A stretch of 64,000 bases of DNA. It comes from Planctomycetaceae bacterium. GTDB taxonomy: Bacteria; Planctomycetota; Planctomycetia; Pirellulales; Pirellulaceae. How positions within the stretch are numbered: the stretch's first letter is position 1; each line of letters begins with the position of its first letter. A program made the position numbers and the translations under genes. Shown one piece after another: positions 27,125 to 37,800 of this stretch. The notes under the pieces are model-generated. The model saw only the letters and a list, made by a program, of their open reading frames with translations, searched no databases and was not told the origin of the DNA. The stretch spans positions 3,472,001 through 3,536,000 of the forward strand of contig JACKHM010000001.1 in NCBI GenBank assembly GCA_020638995.1. The letters run 5' to 3'.

Positions 27125-30100
27125 TTATCGAGTTGCAGCGCGCATTTTGTCTCGGATGTTTCGAATCACTCGGCGTGCCACAAGCCATGTACCGAGAACA
27201 ACACCACCACCGGACGCCATCAGTCCCGCGAAGAACGCCGTTTGGCTCCAATTGCCTGCTCCTCCATCAACAGCCTCTTTCTGACGCGGTGGCTCAGGGA
27301 ACTGCAATACATCGTCGAGTCCACTCGCTTCTGACGCTTCGTCGGGTTTCGGTGGAGGATCGGGCGACTCGGTGGTACTCACCAGCGGCAATTCCGTTTG
27401 TAGAGCGGCCAACAGCAATTCACCTGAGAACGCTTCTGGTGGTTGCGTGGCGGTAACTACCGGGGGAGGGTAGCGGGTTACTTCTTCCTTTTCGCCGACC
27501 AAGGGCGGACGCTGCCCGCTTCCCGCAGGACGGTCAATCAATGTAGGCTGAGCTGGTGGCTGTCCCCGATTATCCACCAGAAATGTCGAGGGGGGATCGG
27601 GCTTAGTTTCTGGTGGGTCTGTTCGGTCTGGTGGTGAGGGGATTACGACGACGAGAGGTACAGGCCGAAAGTAGATCGCTACGTCATTAGACTCAATACC
27701 CCGGGTGAAAAGGCCAGGAAAGAACACGCTTCCCCGCAGCACAACGTGTGAATGTACGTAGCCGAATGGAAGCGGTGACAATTCTTCAGCACGGAATGAC
27801 CACGACTCTCCCGGTCGCAACCCTCCAAGGCTTTCAGCAGGTAACTCAAATAAATCATCTGTGATCGATATATCATCCGTGATGTCGTCGGGCGTCCCGT
27901 TGTCATCCGTGATCGTAAAGTCAACCTGGAGTCCATCACTCAAAGCCACTCCCGGAAACGTCCAAAGCACTCCGGCCCCTCTGTTTGTAACACGGTACTC
28001 AAACGAGGCTGGCTCGGAACTGCTCACCACTTCTGCCGGTAAGTTGTCCGCAGGTCGTCCGTTCACCAGTTTCTCGATCTGCAACAACGGCACGACGCCA
28101 AAGTTAAAGTCAATAGCGTCGATACTGCTTTCGAGAACGAGATGTTCGAATTTCGCCAGAGTGCCCACGGAAACATCACCTACAACCGTCGCTGTCCCAT
28201 TCAGATCTGGAGTTCCCAATGAGTGTTTGCCATTTCCATAGATCTCTTCTTGATACTTTGCAATTTCATAGATCCCAGCTGGTAAGTTGTCGAACGAATA
28301 CGCCCCGTCCTCATCTGTATTTGTGGCCATTGACACATTGGGCTCAACGTCAGTTCGCGTCAGCGTGACATCGACGGATGTAATACGAATATCACCCGGT
28401 GGCAACCCAGGCACGCTAATGTTTGTGTATTCAGTCACGAATGGTGTTTCTTCGACGTCAAATACTCCATCATCATCGGCATCAAAGTAAACGAAGCCGC
28501 TTATGCTTGAAGGCTGTGATCCTAACTTTAGTGACGTAGCGACTATATTGTTCGTTGAATCCAACTCGCTTTCATTTGCGGTAGCTGTTGCAATATTCGT
28601 AAGCAAGATCTGTGAGGTTGTATCAATATTAGCGTCAACTTCAACATCGAGCTGTATTTCTACGACGCCAGCGGTTGCGATATCGCCAAGTGCAAAGCTC
28701 ACTGTTCCATCCATCGCGGTTATTGTGCCCTGGTCCGATGCAGCGGTAACGAGCGTAACGCCGTTCGGGAGCACATCGACGACTGTCACATCTGTCGCGT
28801 TATCCGGTCCTTTGTTCTCGACTGTTAACCTGTATCTGAATGTTTGCCTCGAGAAGACCGTATCAAAAAAAAGCGAGTTTCTCGACGTAATCACAAGATC
28901 GACCTCGAGCGGTGTGATTGAGACGTCATTCTGATCGTCTTCGGTCGCGACGCTATTGTTGGGTGTCGAATCCGAATCGGCTTGATCCGCCGCGCTAACT
29001 TGTGCCGTATTTGTCTTCGCGCCGGTCGAATCGACGGAAGCAACGACTTGAAGCGTGGCCGTGCCACCGTTGGCAATTGTGCCAACCGTCCAAATGCCCG
29101 TGGTGCTGTTGAAGGTTCCTTGGCTCGGCGCGTCGGAAACGAACGTCATCCCTGCTGGTAACGCGTCACTCACGGCAGTGTTCGTCGCCGCGTCAGGCCC
29201 GGCATTCGAAACGGTGATCGTAAACGTGACATTGTCACCGACATTTGGTGTCGCGTCATCTACGGCCTTGGTAAGCGAAAGGTCCGCAATCTGTGGCGTC
29301 AACGAAACACTCGCCTGATCGTCCTCTGTACCAATGCTGTTGTTGGGCGTCGAATCCGAATCGGCTTGGTCCGCCGCGCTGACTTGCGCCGTATTCGTCT
29401 TTGTCCCTGTGGAATCCACGGAAGCGGTGATCAGCAACGTGGCGTTCCCTCCGTTGGCAATGGTTCCCACCGTCCAGACGCCTGTCGTACTGTTGTAGCT
29501 TCCCTGGCTTGGCGTATCGGAAACGTAAGTCGTACTAGCAGGCAGCGTGTCGCTGATCGCAACATTGGTCGCGGCGTCCGGACCAGCGTTACTTACGATG
29601 ATTGTGTAGGTCACATTGTCGCCGACGTTCGGTGTCGCATTGTTGACTGTCTTGGTCAGCGACACGTCCGCAATTTGAGGCGTGATATCCGCATTGTCCT
29701 GATCATCTTCTGCGGTCATGCCGTTGTTGGGTGTTGAGTCAACATCAGATTGGTCAACAGCGAAGACTTCTGCCGTGTTGGTTTTTGTCCCCGTGGAATC
29801 GACAGACGCGACAACTTGCAGCGTAGCTGCGATTCCGGAAGTTACAGTTCCGATCGTCCAGACGCCAGTGCCGCTATCGTAGGCTCCCTGGCTTGGTATA
29901 CTGGACACAAAGCTCATTCCCGTAGGTAGCGCATCGATTACCGAGACATTGGTGGCGGCGTCCGGTCCTGCGTTTGTTAGGGTAAGAGTGAACGTAACAT
30001 TGTCGCCCACGTTTGGCGATGGATTGTCTACGGTTTGGGTAAGTGATAAATCCGCAACCGTTGCTCGTTCAATCGCACCCATGTCGATACGGCCGGCCGC

Positions 30101-31459
30101 GATGCGTTTGAACGGTGTGCCGCGCTGATCGAATTCGGGAACGCCGTTCTGTCCAGCAATTAAGTTCGGATCACCAACATCTATTGCGGGGCTTCCAGGT
30201 AGCAACGTGTGGGTCGGCGTGGATCCTCCATGGTTGCCAAGTGGTCCGAGAAGTGGATCGATAAGGCCAATCGTGCTTGGGTCTCCCACGATGTTATTTC
30301 CGGACATTGCATCTGGAAATGCAGATGCCGTGAGTCCCGTGTCAGTGTTGTCACCTATCAGACTGTAAGTGATATCGATTACGCCGTTGGGTTGGCTAAA
30401 CTCTGGCGCTCTGTCCGACAGTGAGTTGTTCCCTGCGATAATGGAATTCGTAATGTGCAGTGATGCTTGGGGCGTAGCTGGATCAACGTAAAAGTAAATT
30501 CCCGCGCCACCCTCCTCGGGCACAGGCAATGCGACCTCCGCCGTGTTGCCAAATATTGTGCTGCTACTGATTGCTACTGAACTGCCATCCGAGTAGATGC
30601 CCCCTCCTAGAAATTGAGCTGAGTTATTTGAAAGCGTGCTATTGTCAACGATTACTAGACCGCCCAACGCGAAAATGGCACCGCCATTTTCTGCTGAATT
30701 ACCCAAGAGCGTACTATTGGAGACGGTAACATTGCCGGTAAACGCTGCAATGCCGCCACCGTCGGCGTCCGCTCCGTTTGATGCCGTGTTGCCAGATATC
30801 GTGCTTGACTCCACCATCACCGAACCGGTATCCGAATAAATGCCTCCACCAAAAACGAAGTCGCCACGGACGTGATTGTCAGAGATCACACTATTGACGA
30901 CGTTCACCGATCCGGCGTCCGTGTAGATAGCACCTCCACCGGAATCGTTTGGGTCAGCAGCGTCGTAGTCCGCACGATTTCCGGATAGGACAGAAGCAAC
31001 TACGGTGAGAACATTGCTTGAACGCGAGTTAATCGCGCCTCCCCTTCCGGCAACCTGGCCGCCCGTTAGTGTTAGGCCCATCACCGTGATCGAACCGGCA
31101 GACGGCAAGATGTTAAAAATGCGAGATTGTGTCCTCGCGTCGATCGTTAGATTCTGCGCGCCCGGGCCAGCGATGGTCAGCGTGTCGGCGATTTGAATTT
31201 CCCCCGAGGTCAGATCGATCGTCCCCGTGCTGGCATCCCCTTGGAATTGAATGTTATCCGCTCCGGCGGCCAAGTTTGCTTCGAGCACTGCCTGTCGCAA
31301 ACTCCCCGCGCCGCTGTCATTGAGGTTGGTGACAAAAAATGTTGCCAACATACGACGAAATTCCAGTCGCTCGAACCGAAGCCTCCGATGGTGTCCGCAC
31401 TGCCTTGTCCTGCGTTTGCCGCGAAGGATCGAGATTGGATTTGACAGCGGATGGGACAT
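27125..31459 (-). CDS. Surface protein with beta-helix, DUF11 repeats and C-terminal anchor
   Basis: This protein is 1444 aa from the ATG at 31459, which has AAGG eight bases upstream; a GTG at 31543 would add 28 unconvincing residues. Order of parts: basic N terminus with RLRFERLEFRRMLA (the planctomycete LEPR-like export motif); a parallel beta-helix built from repeated SSTISGNTA-like coils with a choice-of-anchor Q type end; three tandem DUF11 repeats of ~125 aa (each with PNVGDNVTF and NAGPDAATN) plus a divergent fourth; an SdrD-B-like module (GFVYFDADDDG); a Pro/Asp/Glu-rich spacer; and a transmembrane helix with a short basic tail (RRVIRNIRDKMR). It is probably anchored in a membrane with the beta-rich stalk outside. 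It lies upstream of the kinase-CHAT pair in the same direction. Confidence 0.85.
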   Translation of the reverse strand: MSHPLSNPISILRGKRRTRQCGHHRRLRFERLEFRRMLATFFVTNLNDSGAGSLRQAVLEANLAAGADNIQFQGDASTGTIDLTSGEIQIADTLTIAGPGAQNLTIDARTQSRIFNILPSAGSITVMGLTLTGGQVAGRGGAINSRSSNVLTVVASVLSGNRADYDAADPNDSGGGAIYTDAGSVNVVNSVISDNHVRGDFVFGGGIYSDTGSVMVESSTISGNTASNGADADGGGIAAFTGNVTVSNSTLLGNSAENGGAIFALGGLVIVDNSTLSNNSAQFLGGGIYSDGSSVAISSSTIFGNTAEVALPVPEEGGAGIYFYVDPATPQASLHITNSIIAGNNSLSDRAPEFSQPNGVIDITYSLIGDNTDTGLTASAFPDAMSGNNIVGDPSTIGLIDPLLGPLGNHGGSTPTHTLLPGSPAIDVGDPNLIAGQNGVPEFDQRGTPFKRIAAGRIDMGAIERATVADLSLTQTVDNPSPNVGDNVTFTLTLTNAGPDAATNVSVIDALPTGMSFVSSIPSQGAYDSGTGVWTIGTVTSGIAATLQVVASVDSTGTKTNTAEVFAVDQSDVDSTPNNGMTAEDDQDNADITPQIADVSLTKTVNNATPNVGDNVTYTIIVSNAGPDAATNVAISDTLPASTTYVSDTPSQGSYNSTTGVWTVGTIANGGNATLLITASVDSTGTKTNTAQVSAADQADSDSTPNNSIGTEDDQASVSLTPQIADLSLTKAVDDATPNVGDNVTFTITVSNAGPDAATNTAVSDALPAGMTFVSDAPSQGTFNSTTGIWTVGTIANGGTATLQVVASVDSTGAKTNTAQVSAADQADSDSTPNNSVATEDDQNDVSITPLEVDLVITSRNSLFFDTVFSRQTFRYRLTVENKGPDNATDVTVVDVLPNGVTLVTAASDQGTITAMDGTVSFALGDIATAGVVEIQLDVEVDANIDTTSQILLTNIATATANESELDSTNNIVATSLKLGSQPSSISGFVYFDADDDGVFDVEETPFVTEYTNISVPGLPPGDIRITSVDVTLTRTDVEPNVSMATNTDEDGAYSFDNLPAGIYEIAKYQEEIYGNGKHSLGTPDLNGTATVVGDVSVGTLAKFEHLVLESSIDAIDFNFGVVPLLQIEKLVNGRPADNLPAEVVSSSEPASFEYRVTNRGAGVLWTFPGVALSDGLQVDFTITDDNGTPDDITDDISITDDLFELPAESLGGLRPGESWSFRAEELSPLPFGYVHSHVVLRGSVFFPGLFTRGIESNDVAIYFRPVPLVVVIPSPPDRTDPPETKPDPPSTFLVDNRGQPPAQPTLIDRPAGSGQRPPLVGEKEEVTRYPPPVVTATQPPEAFSGELLLAALQTELPLVSTTESPDPPPKPDEASEASGLDDVLQFPEPPRQKEAVDGGAGNWSQTAFFAGLMASGGGVVLGTWLVARRVIRNIRDKMRAATR

Positions 31460-31833
31460 GGGAAGACCTTCGCGATGCCTTTGTTTGCGTTGCCGCCATG
31501 CCTCGCCGAGTCCAACAGGTGAGCGATCGGAGCGATGATTCACTCCCCAACCTGGGCCTTCCTTTTCCCGATATCAGTCTAACAAGCTAGATCGGGGGGG
31601 GGAAGCATTCTTGCTAACGTGTTAAATCCGTAAGCGGCTGTAACTAGAATGCGATTCGGAACTCGTTTCCCTACAACTGCCGACGCCTTGTTGGCGTCAA
31701 CCGATCAAAAATGCCGAAGATTCCAAGCTGCACACGGGTAGGCCTGCGTTGACGCGTTTTGGGAAACAAGCTAAAAGCACCCCCCTAGCTGAAGTGCCCA
31801 GTTTGCTTGGACAATCGTGCGAGGCCCAGTAAG
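31460..31833. promoter_or_regulatory. Divergent promoter region between DUF11 and BBP7-like genes
   Basis: About 370 bases separate the two divergent envelope genes, so promoters for both must be here. A run of nine G residues lies near 31591-31599, a possible slippage site. I cannot assign -35/-10 boxes reliably. Confidence 0.4.
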
Positions 31834-33057
31834 GTGCGACTGGCGTGTTTTTTCTTGGCAGTGACGCTGCTGTTGTTCAACGGATTGCCGCTTGAAGCGC
31901 AAACGGTTCGTCTGCCAAGTTCGTCGACCTTCGACTCTGCGACGACTCCGCCGCCGCGCTATGGTTCGCCTCCTGTTGGAACTTATGATCCTTCCAATGT
32001 TCCACCAAGCACTTCGACGTTTGATCCGTACGCCACCCAGCCTCCCATCGTTGGAGTTCAGCCACCTGCTGTTGAGCTTGGCACACCACTCGTGCCATTA
32101 GAAACGGAACCGATCCTCGCCATTCCTCCGTTGACCTACGTGCCGCAAGTGCCAACGAACTGGTGGGAAATCTATGGCGACTTCATGTATCTGCGTCCTA
32201 GTTCGTCGGCAGCAGTTGACTTTGCCGTGCCCATCAACGGGGCGATTGTTCCGCCGCCAACACCGCCCGTACCGGTTGGACCCGTTGTTGCAGTCGACCC
32301 TCGATACAACGCGGGCTTCCGATTCGGCTTCTCCTACCACACGAGCCATGTGACGCAGTGGGGCGCGTCCTACTCGTTCTGGGAAGGCTCGACGCAGAAC
32401 TCCGTGTCGGTGGATCCTCTCACTTCGACCGTGCTTCGTTCGCTGACAATTCATCCAGGCACGACCGCTGCGGATTCGAACTTCCTCGACGCGTCGGCCA
32501 ACATCAGTTACGACTTAGACTTGATCGACATCGACTATCGATACGCCCTTTTACATTCGAGCTGGCTCGTCGCAAAACTGTATGCGGGCGGGCGGTTCGC
32601 ACACCTGAATCAAGACTTCAGCTCGACATTTACGAACACGACGACGGTCGAGCAGGTGAGCAGCCAAGTTCACTTTGATGGCGGCGGCATTCGCCTGGGC
32701 CTGGAAGGCGAGATGCACTTGCGTCACGGTTTCTTTCTCTATTCCAACGGATATACGAGCTTTGTGGCCGGTCGCATGCACGCCTCCTATTCACAGCAGG
32801 ATAATTTCGCGGGCACCGTCGTCAACACGGCGTGGGCGGAGAATCGTATCGTCCCCATCCTCGACATCGAACTGGGCATCGGCTGGCTCAGCCCCGCTCG
32901 CCACTGGCGTCTTTCCGCAGGCTACGTCTTCAGTGGCTGGAACAATTTCACCAGCAACAAAGACATCATCCGCGCCGTCCACACCGGCAACTACGACAGC
33001 CTCCACGACGCCTTCATCCTCGATGGCTTGACGGCACGGGCGGAATTCAGGTTCTAG
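31834..33057 (+). CDS. BBP7/Lpg1974-like outer membrane beta-barrel protein
   Basis: From the GTG at 31834 (GAGG nine bases upstream) the protein is 407 aa and begins with a clean signal peptide (LACFFLAVTLLLFNGLPLEA). A TTG at 31807 would add nine residues ahead of the signal. A Pro/Ser/Thr-rich spacer follows to about residue 110, then WWEIYGDFMYLRPS opens a barrel with alternating aromatic strands (GFRFGFSYHT, WGASYSFWEG) and the C-terminal RAEFRF, ending in phenylalanine as outer-membrane barrels do. Families with this pattern are common in planctomycetes. Its stop codon TAG is part of the CTAG target site duplicated by the adjacent insertion sequence, so the insertion left the coding sequence intact but replaced its natural downstream region. 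Confidence 0.82.
   Translation: MRLACFFLAVTLLLFNGLPLEAQTVRLPSSSTFDSATTPPPRYGSPPVGTYDPSNVPPSTSTFDPYATQPPIVGVQPPAVELGTPLVPLETEPILAIPPLTYVPQVPTNWWEIYGDFMYLRPSSSAAVDFAVPINGAIVPPPTPPVPVGPVVAVDPRYNAGFRFGFSYHTSHVTQWGASYSFWEGSTQNSVSVDPLTSTVLRSLTIHPGTTAADSNFLDASANISYDLDLIDIDYRYALLHSSWLVAKLYAGGRFAHLNQDFSSTFTNTTTVEQVSSQVHFDGGGIRLGLEGEMHLRHGFFLYSNGYTSFVAGRMHASYSQQDNFAGTVVNTAWAENRIVPILDIELGIGWLSPARHWRLSAGYVFSGWNNFTSNKDIIRAVHTGNYDSLHDAFILDGLTARAEFRF
33054..33057. repeat. Target-site duplication CTAG, left copy
   Basis: CTAG abuts the left inverted repeat of the insertion sequence and contains the TAG stop of the barrel gene. An identical CTAG abuts the right end. Confidence 0.8.
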
Positions 33058-33069
33058 GAGTCTGTCCGG
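33058..33069 (+). repeat. Left terminal inverted repeat of the insertion sequence
   Basis: GAGTCTGTCCGG, matching the right end at 11 of 12 positions in inverted orientation. Confidence 0.82.
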
Positions 33070-33227
33070 GAACTTGGGTCGTTGACTGAGTAGATGCGCG
33101 GGTCTACGGCTGGTCTCGTGGGTTTCATTCGAGTAGTCGTGATCGACGTGTAAGCTGGGTGGTTTGCGATGGCTCGGAGGCGATTATTTCGCGAGATTGA
33201 GCCGAGAGTCTTCTCGATTCGAGTTCG

Positions 33228-34586
33228 TTACTCGGCGGCTAACACACCCCGGCGAAAGAGCTTCAAGAGGTTGTGCGTCAGGCACACCAGTTTCCATTCA
33301 CCGCGCATCTGCTCCAGGCCACGAAGCAGGAATTGCCGGAAGCCCCGGCAGTGTTTGATCTGGCCGAACGGCGGTTCGACCATGGCCTTTCGTCACGCGT
33401 ATTCGGCGCGGCCTTTCTTCGTTCGCAGCTAACGCGCCATCTTCTCCTTCGTCGTCAAGTCTTTCGGCGGGCGGCCCTGCGGAGCGTCAGGCACTTGCTC
33501 GTGATGTTTCAAGCGGCCTGTCGCGATGTACGTTGCGTCGATGCGATCATTCTCTTCGAGGGATGGCACGTTGTCTTCACTGAAGTAACCCGCGTCGGTC
33601 GTGAACGCGCCGATATTTTCTTCCACGCCAACGGCATCCAGATTCTCCAACGTCTGCTCCACCATCGGCTCGACCTGACGACTGTCGTTGGCTTGGTCGG
33701 TGACGTCCGCCGAGACGATGATTTGGTCTTCGTTCGCGACCGCCTGAACATTGCCGCATTGATCAAAGCCTTTGTTCGACGTCTTCATGACCTTCGACTC
33801 AGGATCGGTAAAGTTCTGCTGATCCTTCGGCTTGGGCTTCGCTTCGTCGGGATCGTTGCGCGGCGTGCGGCCCTCGGCTTCCAGCCGCGCGGCGTACTCG
33901 GCGGCCTTCTGCCGAGCTTGTTCTTCCAACGCGTCTTTCGCTTCACGAATCTTCTGCAAGCGTGTTTCACGGCGATTCAGGGCTTCGGGAAGTTCATCGC
34001 CGCGAAGGTCGATGCCATGTTCCGCATCATCGGCGTCGTCGGTGGCCTGAGCTTGCTTCAGCAGTTCGTCGATCTCTTGCTGCAACCGCTCTTCCTCGCT
34101 GGTCATGCGGTCGTAGCTCATCGCCTTGTGACGAGACGCATTGGCTTTGATCTTCGTCCCGTCCAACGCCAATCGCCCGACCTTCAACAAACCCGCTTCT
34201 CGACACAACGACAGGACTTCCACGGACAGCAACTGCATGTGCTGGAGGTGGCGGCGGCGGAACTCGGCGATCCGCCGAAAGTCCGGAATGTCGTCGCCCA
34301 CGATCACGCGGAACGCCACGTCCGTCTCGCAGCGTCTCATGATCTTCCGCGACGAAAACACGCCCACACTGTAGGCATACAAGAGCAACACCAACATCAT
34401 GCGTAGATAGAAGGGAGGCTGCCCGCCCTTTTCGCTGTCGTAGTCGTCGACGATGGGCGAGACATCAATTTGCTCGCAGACGTCCAACAGAAAGTACACC
34501 AAATGATTCTGGGGCAACCAATCCCGTGGCGACGGAGGAAACAAGTGATTCTGATCCGGCGTCCATTCGCGAAACTTCCGAGTCAT
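33228..34586 (-). pseudogene. IS1182-family transposase, interrupted by two nonsense codons
   Basis: The frame starts at ATG 34586 (GAGG upstream) with MTRKFREWTPDQ and runs 385 codons with the DDE-transposase segments LALDGTKIKANAS, FTTDAGYFSED and an extended Lys/Glu-rich insert. It then meets TAG right after KEKMAR at 33429-33431. The same frame continues past this stop and a second stop (TGA, 12 codons later) with GRAEYA, MVEPPFGQIKHCRGFRQFLL, LVCLTHNLLKLFR and ends at TAA 33228. That tail is the normal C terminus containing the catalytic glutamate. The full-length relative would be about 452 aa. Both stops look like single-base changes (for example AAG or CAG to TAG, CGA to TGA). Confidence 0.88.
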
Positions 34587-34678
34587 CCGTGCCTCAACTT
34601 GCAAGTAAATTGAAATGCGCGACCAACAAGACAAGTTTTAGCGCGATCGCATTTTATTTTCCAGGGCAGGCTCGGTAT

Positions 34679-34690
34679 CCGGACAGGCTC
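34679..34690 (-). repeat. Right terminal inverted repeat of the insertion sequence
   Basis: Reads GAGCCTGTCCGG on the minus strand; pairs with the left repeat. Confidence 0.82.
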
Positions 34691-34694
34691 CTAG
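34691..34694. repeat. Target-site duplication CTAG, right copy
   Basis: CTAG directly after the right inverted repeat, identical to the left copy at 33054-33057. Confidence 0.8.
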
Positions 34695-34881
34695 CGGCGC
34701 AGGGAAAGCCTACCTTGAACTGAGCCTTGTTGGTTGAATGAGCATGTGTGGAGAATTACTATTAACTCTATGACGTCCTAGCTTCTGTCCCTGCAAGAAA
34801 TATTGGCCAAATTGTCATCCTTGGACTGCAGGAAGCGGCAATGCGTATGTAGCCCATTAGATGTGCTCCTTGGAGTTCTTC

Positions 34882-37800
34882 ATGCTACCCACTTGGTTCG
34901 CTTCACTTGTCGGCAAACGACGCAAAAGCGGGTTGACCCGGACGTTGCAAAGGGAATCAGCCCGTTTGAGTCTGGAAGTCTTGGAACCGCGAGTTGTTTT
35001 GGCTGGAAGCAAGGTTGCTCTCGTCCTTAGTGGATTCGGTGGTGCAGATGTACCACCAAGAGTCGTTCAAGAGTTAGTGCGTTTAGGGTATGAAGGAATT
35101 GATCCCGGCGGCATAGTCTCGACGTGGAATGGATCAAACAATCCTGGCGGTTTTGGAGATGACCCGGCCATAACAATCTCTAAGGCCAGTTTCCAGGTCC
35201 CGAGATTCGATCCCGATGACTTGACACCGAACGGCTTTCCCGACCTAGGAATTCCTTCGATTCCACAACTCGGACCGATCGAACTCCCCACCGGCCTACC
35301 TCAAATCGAGGGCATCAACCTTGGCGTGCCGAATACTAGTACTGACTACGTAGCGACTATTGCAGCCAAGCTACGGGTCTTCGATAACGAGGACACAATT
35401 GTTCTCATTGGGCATAGCCTGGGCGGTGATACTGTTCTGAAAATCGCGGAAGCGTTAGAAGGTGACGTCGAGATAGATCTGCTCGCAACCCTAGATCCCG
35501 TAGGGTTCGTTCCAGCCAATGCGACAGAAATCGCTAATGGACTCGCAGATGAGACGACTCGATCCGCGTTGGGGGTTTCTATACCGCAAATCTCGTTCGA
35601 CCGGCTGGGCAACTTGGGATCCTTTAGTGACTTACTTGGCACTGCCGCGTTTGAAGTAGCCGCTGCGTCCCTACCAGTTAGGATTCCTGTGAACGATGCC
35701 GGGGAATTCCCAGGCCTCTTTTCGGCGAGTTCTCTTGTGGACGCTCCCGTGCCGACAAACGTGAAGTATCTTTATAACCGATGGCAGCAAAACGACCTGT
35801 GGCCGGCAGACTTCCTTCTTGCAAGAGACTTGACGGGACGAAACGGAATACCTTTACCCACCGGAATCGCTGAACAAGGTAGTCAAAATGCCAAGAGCTA
35901 CAGTTACTTACCATGCACAGATGGTAGCACTTCTGATGAACAACTCTTGAGTTGTCTCGCTATACTCGCCCCACCACCACGGCAGATCCTCAATCCGTTT
36001 ACTTTTGCGACGGTAACCAATCTGCCTAACCCAAATGCGCCGTTTAGCCCACCTTTAGGATGCAGTGGTACAAACGCGAACGTCACAATGGAGTGCAATG
36101 TTCCCGATGGGATTCGTTCCAATCCATTTACGACGAATGCACAGCTCCATCATGACTTTCCGAAAAATAGCCAAGTCCAGGACGAACTAATCGGACTACT
36201 CAGTGCAATTACACCTCCAACGCTCCCCGACGTACTTGAATCTAACGACTCCATCTCGAAGGCTATATTCCTTGGCTCAGCAAGTCAAAGTACCCTCGCC
36301 ACACTTACATTGGATAAATCTACTGACGTAGACTATTTCCGAATTAGAGCGAACCAAACGGGCAAATTGGTACTCACCGTTCCTTTCACGGGTGCCAACG
36401 GTAGACTAGTCCTCGAAGTACAGGACCAAGTCCAAACAGTTCTTTCCCGTAGAGAGTTCACCCCCGGCGGAATTCCCCGAAGTATCGCCACTATTTCGGC
36501 CCCCGTAGTATCGCAGCAAGAATACTACATTCGGATTTCTAGCGTACCAACGTCCTCAAGTATTGAAGCACAATTCTGCTACGACCTTGAAATCGAGAAT
36601 TTCGCTGCTCCCGTTCCTGACGGAGTTATTTTGAGTCCCGACTCCGACAACGGAATCAGCCGGCTTGATTCCGTGACGATGGCATCGTCTCCCGTAATCT
36701 ACATTCAGGCCGACTTGCAAGATTTCGCCGATGACAACCACGATGGCGTTGTCACAAGTCCACCTGAGATTGCAGTTCTTACCGCCGCCCTGGCTACAGC
36801 CGGTGTTACTTCTGGCGCGGCCGTCGAAGTGTTTGCGAATGGAGTTTCGCAGGGATTCGCCGATGCGGTGCCGGGAACAGGCGACACGCTGTTTACATTC
36901 ACACTTGCGGACGCGACACTTGGCAATGGTATTCCAGTGAACGGTGGCACGATCAACCTCATCACTGCGGCGGTAAGGATTTTTGATGGCCAACGGACTT
37001 TAACAGGATTGCCAGCACCGGTTTCTGATCGAACTCGCCTTTCACCGCCGTTGCGTCTTCTTTTCACCGATGTCGATGGCCCACGCATTAGTAGCGTATC
37101 AGTAACGGGAAGCCCCACCTACGATCTGCTTGCTGCGAAGCAAGCACTCAGCGGGCCAAGACCGACGCCTCCCATCAACGGCCTAACGGTCGAGTTCTCG
37201 CCAACCTATGACGTGGACAACAACGTGACCGTTCCCTACGAAGACATTGGTGGGACGGGGACAGCCATGACGTGGACAAACGATGATGATGACTTCCAGC
37301 AAATCCCAATTGGCTTCAACTTCCCCTTCTTCGACGGCACCTTCGCGAACGTCTTTGTGGCAACGAATGGGATACTGACGTTCGGAAGCGGCCTCTCGTC
37401 AGCAGCCAATGTCTCCCTGAACGCGTCTGGTGGTCCGAGTGCTCCCATCATTGCTCCGTTCTGGGACGATCTTGACATTGATTCAAATCGCCCCGGTCGT
37501 GTTTTCTTCGAGACCCGCGGCGTCCCGAATGACCAGCGATTGATCGTGCAATGGCGGAACGTCGAGTTCTTCAATGCTGATGGCGGCGGAACAGTTGACT
37601 TCGAGGCCGTGCTGTTCGAGAACGGGACGATCGAGTTTCGATATAACGACGTGACTAGTGGCGTCGCAACTGAGGATGGCGGAATTGGCGCGACCATTGG
37701 AATTCGCAATTCGGAACCGACCGCTACGACCGATGGAGACGTGCATCAGGTGTCGCTCGGAAGTCCCGCGCTCGCGGATGGTAAGACAATACGCTTCTCA

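Larger units (their letters stand above)
33058..34690 (-). mobile_element. IS1182-like insertion sequence, degenerate (1633 bp)
   Basis: Both ends carry imperfect inverted repeats: the left end reads GAGTCTGTCCGG and the right end, on the other strand, GAGCCTGTCCGG (11 of 12 match). The element is flanked on both sides by CTAG, the palindromic 4-bp target typical of the IS1182 group. Its only gene is a transposase on the minus strand with two in-frame stop codons. The element therefore moved in once by normal transposition and then decayed. Confidence 0.87.

Noticed and set aside
33273..34406. 377-aa plus-strand open frame
   Set aside because: It is the antisense of the transposase gene, whose minus-strand frame has clear DDE-transposase motifs, a ribosome site and matching inverted repeats.
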